Part shown: one piece after another, positions 9,103 through 16,116 of the stretch
Numbering within the stretch: position 1 is the first letter of the stretch
How the letters are laid out: each line of letters begins with the position of its first letter
Assembly (NCBI GenBank): GCA_041752315.1
Contig: JBGSHJ010000057.1
Span: forward strand, 1-64,000
Direction: 5' to 3'
Source: SYFY01 sp041752315
Lineage (GTDB): Bacteria > Pseudomonadota > Gammaproteobacteria > Pseudomonadales > Azotimanducaceae
Length of the DNA: 64,000 nt
Notes under the pieces: generated by a model
Seen by the model: the letters and a program-made list of their open reading frames with translations, nothing else
Database searches by the model: none
What the model was told of the DNA's origin: nothing
Position numbers and translations under genes: made by a program

Positions 9103-10173
9103 ATGCCCACTGCTTCCACCCCATTGCGCATCGGCATGATTGGCGCGGGTGGGATCGCCGCGACCCAGATGAAAGCCCTTGCAAGCCGGAAGGACACACA
9201 TCTGGTGGCGCTCGCCGACATCGATCAAAAAACCCTGGATCAGCGTGGCGAGACGTTTGGTGTGACCGCCCGCTACACCGATTTCAGGCAGATGTTGCGA
9301 ATCGAAAATCTTGACGCTGTCAGTATATGCACCCCCAACCTGGCCCATGCGGAAGCCGCAATCGCTGCGCTCAAGGCTGGCTTGCATGTCTTATGCGAAA
9401 AGCCCATGGCCCATAACGCCGCAGCCGCCAGAAGAATGGTTCAGGCAGCCAGGAAATCCGGAAAAAAACTGGTGATCGGCTTTCAGTATCGCTTCAATCC
9501 CAAGACCCAGTTCCTTCGCAACGCTGTGCAGAATGGCGAACTCGGCAAGATCAGGTACGGCCGGGTGCAAGCGTTGCGGCGTCGGGGCATTCCAAACTGG
9601 GGCGTTTTTGGTCGCAAGGAATTGCAGGGAGGCGGCCCCCTGATCGACATTGGTGTACACGTTCTGGAAATGACGCACTACACGATGGGCTCCCCCAAAC
9701 CGGTCAGCGCCAGTGCAGATCTGTTCACTTACCTGGGTAACCAGCCATCCGACCGAGTGCAATCGGTATGGAAGGGATGGGACTACAAAACGTACACCGT
9801 TGAAGACCTGGCCGTAGGCCGCATTCGCTTCGAGAACGGTGCCGTGTTGCACATCGAATCAAGTTTTGCCGCCCATATCGAGAAGGACACCTTCAACTTC
9901 GAATTGATGGGCGACGCCGGCGGCTGCACTTGGGACCCCGTGTGTATTCACCGTGATGAAGGGGGCTACATGGTTGACAAGGTTCCCGGCTGGTTGTCGC
10001 CCAGACAAAGCTGGCAGGACATGTTTGATGCCAAGATGCATGCGTTTGTCGAACATGTTCTGTACGACAAGCCAACCATCGCACCGGCCGGTGACGGTCT
10101 CGCAGTTCAGCAGATGCTGGATGCACTCTATCGTTCTGCCGAACAGCGTGGACGCGAGATAACGATCAGATGA
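9103..10173 (+). CDS. Gfo/Idh/MocA-family NAD(P)-dependent oxidoreductase
   Basis: This 356-aa protein has an N-terminal Rossmann fold (LRIGMIGAGGIAATQ), the family's EKP motif (LCEKPMAHN, including the conserved Lys) and a C-terminal substrate domain with GGGPLIDIGVHVLEM, whose His is the usual catalytic residue. Members oxidise or reduce sugars, inositols and similar compounds. The start was placed at the ATG at 9103, which has AAGGAG 6 bases upstream. The open frame extends 137 codons further upstream but has no ribosome-binding site there and runs into the divergent OmpA gene. Substrate unknown. Confidence 0.92.
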   Translation: MPTASTPLRIGMIGAGGIAATQMKALASRKDTHLVALADIDQKTLDQRGETFGVTARYTDFRQMLRIENLDAVSICTPNLAHAEAAIAALKAGLHVLCEKPMAHNAAAARRMVQAARKSGKKLVIGFQYRFNPKTQFLRNAVQNGELGKIRYGRVQALRRRGIPNWGVFGRKELQGGGPLIDIGVHVLEMTHYTMGSPKPVSASADLFTYLGNQPSDRVQSVWKGWDYKTYTVEDLAVGRIRFENGAVLHIESSFAAHIEKDTFNFELMGDAGGCTWDPVCIHRDEGGYMVDKVPGWLSPRQSWQDMFDAKMHAFVEHVLYDKPTIAPAGDGLAVQQMLDALYRSAEQRGREITIR

Positions 10174-10342
10174 ATGGACGCTTCTGCCTGATCCATCTGC
10201 AGGAGCGAATCGTCAGAGAATCAGCAAATCGCCCACACAAGTACCGCAGGAATAAGAGAGTAGCGGGAATCCGCATAGCCACCGATCAATCATCAAGGCT
10301 AGAATCGGGCAACTCACACCTGCACAACACACCGGGGGAAAC

Positions 10343-11599
10343 ATGGCTGATGCCGCGTTGGAAGACGATCTCAACAATCTCGTAATGTCGAGAGCTGCCG
10401 AGCCGTTGCTCGATGCCGTGAAGAAACACATCAAGGAAAACGTCGAGCCCATCGTCGAAGAGTTCTTTCGCCTGGGCGAAAACCGAACCAATCGCTGGAG
10501 CTGGGCACCGGGACAGCTTGAGCTGCTGCAAGGCGCAAAAGACAAGGCCAAGCAGTCCGGCCTCTGGAACTTTTTCCTGCCCGATGCGGATACTGGCGAA
10601 GGTTTGAAAAACCTGGACTATGCCTACATTGCCGCGGAACTGGGCAAGACGCCGCTGGCTTCCGAATCGCTGAACTGTTCCGCGCCAGACACCGGCAACA
10701 TGGAAGTTCTGGAGCGTGTCGGTACCCAGGCACAGAAAGATCAGTGGCTGAAGCCATTGCTGGCCGGCGAAATTCGCTCCTGCTTTGGCATGACCGAGCC
10801 TGGCCTGCCTTCGTCCGATGCGAAGAACATCGATTGCAGAGCCGTATTGCAAGGCGATGAGTGGGTCATCAACGGTGAAAAGTACTACATCTCCGGCGCC
10901 GGTGACCCACGTTGCAAAATCATGATCCTCATGGTCAAGACCAGTCCGGATGCCCCGCCGCACCGGCAGCAGTCCCAGATTCTTGTTCCGATGGATGCAC
11001 CCGGACTCGAAGTCCTCGGTCCGATGCACGTCTTCGGTCATGACGATGCACCTCACGGACACATGCATCTGCGGCTGACGAATGTACGAGTGCCCAAGGC
11101 GAACATCCTGCTGGGCGAGGGTCGCGGATTCGAGATTTCCCAGGTTCGGCTCGGCCCAGGCCGTATCCATCATTGCATGCGCTCCATCGGCCAGGCCGAG
11201 CGGGCGCTTGATCTGATGGTTCGACGTGGGCTGACGCGTGTCGCCTTCGGCAAACCAATCGCACAACTTGGCAAGAACATCGAAGTGATCTCACGCGCTC
11301 GTATCGAAATAGAGGCCATGCGGCTGATGGTGTTGAAAGCGGCCAAAGCCATGGACGTGCTGGGCAACAAGGAAGCAAGGATCTGGGTTCACATGGTGAA
11401 GGCCCTGGTCCCGGAGCGGGTGTGCCAGATCATCGATCAAGCCATCCAGATTCACGGCGCAACGGGTGTATCCCAGTGGACTCCTCTGGCCGACATGTAT
11501 ACAGGTCAACGGACGCTCCGACTCGCTGATGGTCCGGACGAAGTTCATCACATGGTAGTCGGTCGGGCTGAACTGCGGAAATACGACGGCCTGCTGTGA
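10343..11599 (+). CDS. Acyl-CoA dehydrogenase family protein
   Basis: This FAD-dependent acyl-CoA dehydrogenase has 418 aa. The N-terminal helical domain is followed by FAD/substrate motifs SCFGMTEPGLPSSD and WVINGEKYYISGAGD. The beta-domain contains LTNVRVPKANILLGEGRGF. The C-terminal helical domain has MVRRGLTRVAFGKPIAQ and IQIHGATGVSQ. Overall it resembles the C-terminal half of the ACAD10/11-type enzymes more than classical FadE. A GGGGGAAAC sequence precedes the ATG. It probably introduces the alpha-beta double bond in an acyl-CoA, but chain-length or branched specificity cannot be read from sequence. It is 84 bp upstream of the broken lipase gene and 169 bp after the oxidoreductase. Confidence 0.93.
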   Translation: MADAALEDDLNNLVMSRAAEPLLDAVKKHIKENVEPIVEEFFRLGENRTNRWSWAPGQLELLQGAKDKAKQSGLWNFFLPDADTGEGLKNLDYAYIAAELGKTPLASESLNCSAPDTGNMEVLERVGTQAQKDQWLKPLLAGEIRSCFGMTEPGLPSSDAKNIDCRAVLQGDEWVINGEKYYISGAGDPRCKIMILMVKTSPDAPPHRQQSQILVPMDAPGLEVLGPMHVFGHDDAPHGHMHLRLTNVRVPKANILLGEGRGFEISQVRLGPGRIHHCMRSIGQAERALDLMVRRGLTRVAFGKPIAQLGKNIEVISRARIEIEAMRLMVLKAAKAMDVLGNKEARIWVHMVKALVPERVCQIIDQAIQIHGATGVSQWTPLADMYTGQRTLRLADGPDEVHHMVVGRAELRKYDGLL

Positions 11600-11669
11600 A
11601 CATGTTGAATCGCCCCTCGCTGGAATCGTCGGATCCGGCGCTACGGGCGCGAGACGATGCCTGAAGAGA

Positions 11670-11695
11670 CAGGAGCAGTCGCATGACGGCTCCTG
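11670..11695 (+). promoter_or_regulatory. Hairpin over the lipase ribosome-binding site
   Basis: CAGGAGC (11670-11676) is complementary to GCTCCTG (11689-11695), with a 12-base loop containing the ATG at 11683 of the lipase gene. The left arm is also the lipase Shine-Dalgarno (AGGAGC). The structure could hide the ribosome-binding site, or act as a weak terminator of the acyl-CoA dehydrogenase gene, since CTTT follows the stem. A regulatory role is inference. Confidence 0.35.
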
Positions 11696-12998
11696 CTTTC
11701 CAGTTATCCCCTGTTTCCGGCCGCACGCGCAAGCTTCGCAATCATTTCAGCGCATCTCTGACAGGTTTCGTCTTCTGCCTGACGCTCTCCGCCTGCACGA
11801 TCGACCTGGAAAATCCTGCTCCCGACATGCAGCCTGTGCCGGGTGGCGTTATTGGGGTCGAGCCCCTGTCTTACTGGCCACGCTGGGTACTGTGGACAAT
11901 CCTGTGGTGGCAGGATCTCGAAGACCGGTTTCCAGTTGAGCACAGTGTTTCGTTGCACCGAGTCACGTACTGGAGTGACGGGACTGGCGGTTCCCTGTTA
12001 CCCGCATCAGGTCTCCTGGCACTGCCTGCTGGAACACGACGCTGGAAGGGAACAGTCAGTTGGCAACATGGCACGGCCACGCTCAAGACCGACGCACCAT
12101 CAACACCTTCACTCTATAACGGCGTGTTCGCTGCGGCGATATTTGCAGGCGCCGGTTATGTACTGGTTGCTCCGGACTATCCGGTTTTGGCGCCTCCCCG
12201 GAACCCCATGCCTACTATCACACCGCCTCCATCACAGCGTCGGTGATCAACCTGCTGAAAGCTGCGCAATCAATTCCCGCGATTCAGGATAAACAGATCA
12301 GCCGGAAACTCTTTCTGACCGGGTTTTCTCAAGGAGGACATGCCACGCTCGCCGCACATCGACTCCTCGAAGCGAACCCCATTCAAGGATATGAACTAGC
12401 AGGGTCTGCGAGCATTGCCGGGCCAATGGACCTCGCCGAGATCCAACTTCCCAACGCTCTGCTCGGTGCGTCAACGTCCGGCAGCCTCTACGTCGCCTGG
12501 ATCGCCCTATCCTATGCACGCGTCTATGACAAACCGATCAGCGACGTATTGTCCACTCCATGGGATGACATCGTGCCAACGCTGTTTGACGGGTTGCACG
12601 ACGGGGCGCAAATAGTTTCAGCTCTGCCGGCTTCGCCACCACTTCTGCTGACAGAAGAGGTCAAGACGGCCATCCGTCTGGGTGATGGTCACTGGTTTGT
12701 GGACCGATTGCGTGAAAACAGCGTAGACGCCTGGCCAGTAAAAGTTCCGCTCCGTGCCTATTACGCCGACAACGATGTCGACGTGATCCCGAAAGATGTC
12801 ACGATATTTGCAGTTCGTGCCAGGCAGACAAATCAGGATCGATTTCCGTTTGAGGCCATCAGTGTAGGCGAGTTTGATCACGATGGGTCCGTTCTGGAGG
12901 CTGCACCGGCAGTGGTCGCCTGGTTCAATTCACTCGCCAGGGAAGCGGAACCAGTGTCAGTCCGCACGGACACAGTCCGCACGGACACACACAATTAG
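11683..12998 (+). pseudogene. Secreted alpha/beta-hydrolase (lipase-like), single frameshift
   Basis: Two frames together make one lipase-like protein of about 438 codons. The first frame (11683-12246) carries a lipoprotein-type signal (VFCLTLSAC) and conserved SWQHGTAT and GYVLVAPDYP. The second frame (open to the stop at 12998) continues GFGASPEPHAYYHTA, then has the nucleophile elbow GFSQGGHA and a C-terminal catalytic region (YYADNDVDVIP; GEFDHDG). Reading switches frame at 12181-12183: one base is missing between CC and GGT, so DYP no longer runs into GFG. The most likely explanation is a one-base deletion, or an assembly error, in an otherwise well-preserved gene. A separate internal GTG start at 12243 would make a product lacking the oxyanion region and is unlikely to be functional. 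Confidence 0.8.
12959..12988 (+). repeat. Two tandem 15-bp units, each with a perfect 5-bp-stem hairpin
   Basis: The unit AGTCCGCACGGACAC is repeated exactly twice at the 3' end of the lipase gene. Each copy contains GTCCG-CA-CGGAC, a perfect inverted repeat (12960-12971 and 12975-12986). In frame the units encode SVRTD/TVRTD just before the stop. The repeat may be a recent duplication, or a REP-like element at the gene end. Confidence 0.7.
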
Positions 12999-13649
12999 TG
13001 GGTCGCGCTCTTCCACCCAGCCACACTCTTCCAACCATCTTCCATCCAGCTGGACACACACCCGTTAATCGATCGGTGCCAGCGAAATCCTGCTGGGAGC
13101 GCGGCAACTGCAGGACCCCTATGGCAAGGAGGTGATTTACCCAAAGAGTCGTTGCATGCCGATCGAGGTTTCCACCGACGTATTGATCGGGCGGAAGAGA
13201 GGAACATACCGTAGGCTAGTAATCAGTTTCGTGTTCTTGGACAAAAAGTGACTTCTCTCTCCGGCTCCAGTCCTGAGCGGGCAACCTACAGACACACCCC
13301 AAGGAATTCCGTGTATTGACGATGACCAAATCGCGCAAGCTCTGTCAGAAAGCTTTCCAGGCTAAAGCAGGACAGCTATAAATGCCGAAGGGGCGGAATG
13401 TGTGAGACACAACGCTCAATCGCCTGTCGGGTCGATAGATTCAATCCAACCTAACGTCCCTTTGGCGAGGCTCTCTGGTCAATCTTGCAGTACATGCATC
13501 AGCAGGAAAGTGCACTGAGTGCACTACTACAATTCTCTTCTGTGGCAAACCGATAGTCGAACCAGATTCCATGTGGCGGGAAGAGAGCCATTCTTCGCCT
13601 CTCCATCAATCAGCAATGGATCGAACCTTGTGGAGCGACACCAGGTCAG
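12999..13649. other. Gene-poor intergenic stretch
   Basis: No complete gene is recognised in these 651 bases. A plus-strand frame at about 13073-13249 encodes a short, protein-like stretch (PYGKEVIYPKSRCMPIEV) but has no start codon or recognisable family, and may be a gene remnant or chance. The rest shows no tRNA, no long inverted repeat and no obvious promoter. The stretch separates the lipase pseudogene from the stop of the convergent RAYT gene. Confidence 0.5.
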
Positions 13650-14570
13650 CTAGCCCGATATTGGCTTTTCCAGCTTTCTCATTCCTCGTGCATCAAGCCA
13701 GGGCTCAATGAGGCTGGACGGCCCGTACGCACGCTGGCGCCGCGCAAGCAAAGAGATATCCTGCCGCCAGCGAACCGCCTCTCCTGACAGTCCATCCGAA
13801 TCTATTCGGAAAGCGATGGAACGTGCGATCTCCATGTAGTCGCGCAGCGTGATGTCGACGATACGTCCGGTCTCTTCGAGACCGGATACGAGAGGTGCAA
13901 GCGCAGCTTCGAGAGCCTCAGGTGAATTTTCCAATGCTGCGAGTCGCTCGGCTATGGAAGTGTCTCTGCACTGTTCGATGGTCTTCACGATTTCAGCACG
14001 GATCGGATTGACATCAACGTAGGCCATGGCAGCGATGATAGCTCGATCGCTGAGTAGAGCACCGGAATAGAACCTCTGTTCGAAAAAGTGACCTTTGCAA
14101 CCATCTTCCTGATTGGCTCGGCGTGCAATGGGCTGCTTCAGATGCTTCATGAAGGAAGATAGTGATCCGAGTTCTGCCCTGACGTGTTTCAGTCGATTTG
14201 GATCGGCAAGCAACTGGGCTTTCGCTTCGGGCAATGCTTCCAGATCGATCTCGCCTGACCAGGTTCTGGGCGGACAGACCGCGAGCCATCGATCGGCAAC
14301 CTGATCATCCGACCATTGAAGGTGTGCCAGGGGGTCGTAAAACAGAACCAGATGAAAATGGTTGCTCATGATGGCGTAGGCATGCACTTCAACCGAAAAG
14401 TACTGAGCGAGAAAGAGGAGCCTCTCAATCAGCCACTTTCGACGGTGCCGGTAGTTTTTTCCGCTGCGCTTGTCTTTGCCACACAGCCAGCTGCGCCGGA
14501 CGCAACGGGAGACCACGTGGTAAAACAGCGGAACCACAGGATCGACCAACAATTTTCTTGGAGTTGCCAT
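13650..14570 (-). CDS. REP-associated tyrosine transposase (RAYT, Y1_Tnp/IS200-like)
   Basis: This 306-aa single-strand-specific HUH transposase-like enzyme belongs to the domesticated family that processes REP hairpins. The HUH histidines are in IMSNHFHLVL and the catalytic Tyr lies in AMAYVDVNPIRAEI. The N-terminus PLFYHVVSRCVRR and the region FFEQRFYSGALL are typical of the family. The start was set at the ATG at 14570 (MATPRKLLVDP); the frame extends 40 codons upstream without family similarity. RAYTs are usually single-copy chromosomal genes whose targets are short palindromic repeats. Tandem 30-bp repeats occur less than 150 bp upstream, which fits. No flanking target-site duplication was seen. 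Confidence 0.92.
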   Translation of the reverse strand: MATPRKLLVDPVVPLFYHVVSRCVRRSWLCGKDKRSGKNYRHRRKWLIERLLFLAQYFSVEVHAYAIMSNHFHLVLFYDPLAHLQWSDDQVADRWLAVCPPRTWSGEIDLEALPEAKAQLLADPNRLKHVRAELGSLSSFMKHLKQPIARRANQEDGCKGHFFEQRFYSGALLSDRAIIAAMAYVDVNPIRAEIVKTIEQCRDTSIAERLAALENSPEALEAALAPLVSGLEETGRIVDITLRDYMEIARSIAFRIDSDGLSGEAVRWRQDISLLARRQRAYGPSSLIEPWLDARGMRKLEKPISG

Positions 14571-14715
14571 GCAAGCAGTATCCGCAGCTTTCCGTCTGGC
14601 AGAAACGGCGCGCGATCTGCAGACATGCGCAGATTCCAACTGTGGCACGTGTAGGCGATGTCCTCGGTCCTCCAGCCAAGCGAACGACAAAGAGGTGCTG
14701 GCTTCCGGTCTCCCT

Positions 14716-14842
14716 CAAAAACCAGTATGTGTGTCCTTCTGGAGCATGCCTTCCCTCAAAAGACCAGGATGTGTGTCCTTATCGAGCAAAAGACCAGGAT
14801 GTGTGTCCTTATCGAGTATTCCTTATCGAGTATTTATCGAGC
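14716..14842. repeat. 30-bp tandem repeats upstream of RAYT (REP-like)
   Basis: Two identical 30-bp copies lie at 14757-14786 and 14787-14816. Each begins CAAAAGACCAGGATG and ends CCTTATCGAG. A diverged third copy precedes them (14716-14744), and two shortened tails (CCTTATCGAG, then TATCGAG) follow to about 14842. Each unit contains AGGA-TGTGTG-TCCT, a short inverted repeat able to form a small hairpin. The position between the RAYT start and the stop of the NUP gene suggests they are the RAYT's cognate REP-type elements; this is inference. Confidence 0.75.
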
Positions 14843-14843
14843 A

Positions 14844-15998
14844 TTATTCAGATCCGGCGGAATCTCCCGACACACCGGGTGTTTCGTCGGCGTACACCTC
14901 CCACCCCTTCAACAACTCGTCAATCACTACCGATCCCACCATATAGAGTGATTCCAATGCGGCCGAAAGCCCCGCATACCCTTCGTTTTCGGCCAGCAGA
15001 TTCTCCGCTGCAGTTATCCCGGGTGGTGGCATGGTGTAGTTGCTTCCTGCGCGGAGCACCATGAAACGATCACGATCAACCCGACCAACCCGGTCGAGAT
15101 ATTCGATGGCCTGGAACGTCCCGGTTTCCTCCATTGCAGAAGTGACAAAGTCAGACTGTCCATCCGTCCAGTAGTCTACCCAGCGGTTGGCCCATTCATT
15201 CAATATGGCACCATGCCAGAACGTCATGCCTGCAAGATGTCCGCCAATCAGAACAAACGGGGGACGCCGTGCAGGTTCTGTTTCAGTGTACTTGTCACGA
15301 CTGGTGGCAAGACCAGGGAGATCCGGCAAACGGATATTGCGTGTCAATTCGAATGCCCAGTCGCGCAACGCGATATTGGTCACAAACAACTCACCCGTCG
15401 GCTCCGGCTTGTCCGGGTCATAGGGAAATCGCGTATGACGCGCGAAGTAGCCGGTCTCCCATTCAGCAGGCATTTCACGGGGATCAATCTCGTGGCCAAG
15501 ATCCCCATCCACGAGATGCGCTGACCACACCGCTGAACCTATCGAGGCATCTGCCGGATCGATGCCTGCGATACCGGCGACCAGCCAATACGCCTTGCGA
15601 AGATCAAATCGTGGGTCCAGGCCCAGCGCCATCGTGGCAGTTGCGGACTTGGCGGTACCGATGCCGGTCACCATCCCCAACACCCCTGTCTGCGGATTGA
15701 GGTACAGGTCATGGTGTGACTGCGGAAACGAAATGCGCGTGGTCAATCCACGACGTTCTTTCCAGAGCTGGAACTCACCTGCGGCATCACCTTCGTCTGC
15801 GCCGATCTCGAACATCGTCACGCGGACAATCCTGATCTCGATGGGCTTGCTGCAGGGCCCGCCGGGCAAACACTCCTGACCCGCCACGTCACCCTGGGTA
15901 GCCCTGCCACCTTTACAACCTGCCAATCCCGTCACCAGAGCGGTCACGACCAGCAGCACGATCAGGATACCTACACAATCCGACAATGTTTTCTGCAT
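14844..15998 (-). CDS. Exported 'purine nucleoside permease' (NUP family) lipoprotein, phosphorylase-like
   Basis: This 384-aa protein belongs to the NUP family (PF06516). The family was named for a fungal nucleoside permease, but its members show nucleoside-phosphorylase-like motifs. It begins with a lipoprotein signal whose lipobox is GLAGC. There are no further membrane helices, so it is probably a periplasmic or outer-membrane-anchored protein, not a channel. Phosphorylase-like motifs are GMVTGIGTAKSATAT, VAGIAGIDPADASIG, SAMEETGTF and VLRAGSNYT. In the last motif Asn320 takes the place of the Asp used by adenine-type nucleosidases. The ATG at 15998 follows GGAG. It lies downstream of the TonB receptor gene on the same strand. 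Nucleoside cleavage or binding in the periplasm is inferred. Confidence 0.85.
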   Translation of the reverse strand: MQKTLSDCVGILIVLLVVTALVTGLAGCKGGRATQGDVAGQECLPGGPCSKPIEIRIVRVTMFEIGADEGDAAGEFQLWKERRGLTTRISFPQSHHDLYLNPQTGVLGMVTGIGTAKSATATMALGLDPRFDLRKAYWLVAGIAGIDPADASIGSAVWSAHLVDGDLGHEIDPREMPAEWETGYFARHTRFPYDPDKPEPTGELFVTNIALRDWAFELTRNIRLPDLPGLATSRDKYTETEPARRPPFVLIGGHLAGMTFWHGAILNEWANRWVDYWTDGQSDFVTSAMEETGTFQAIEYLDRVGRVDRDRFMVLRAGSNYTMPPPGITAAENLLAENEGYAGLSAALESLYMVGSVVIDELLKGWEVYADETPGVSGDSAGSE

Positions 15999-16116
15999 CT
16001 CGTGTCTCCATTCGGTCCCAGGCATTCAGGCGCGGGTTACCGACCTGCGAACGCCGACAGTCAGCTTCGCAGGATCGTGTGTCCGCGCCAGATCGCATCA
16101 GAAGCGTATGTCCGCA

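Noticed and set aside
10286..11266. 326-codon minus-strand frame over the acyl-CoA dehydrogenase
   Set aside because: Antisense shadow; conserved dehydrogenase motifs are on the plus strand.
12150..12250. Programmed ribosomal frameshift in the lipase
   Set aside because: No slippery heptamer or downstream stimulatory structure is evident, and such lipases are not known to use frameshifting. A base loss is simpler.
14716..14842. CRISPR array at the 30-bp repeats
   Set aside because: Units are directly abutting with no spacers, and no cas gene is present.
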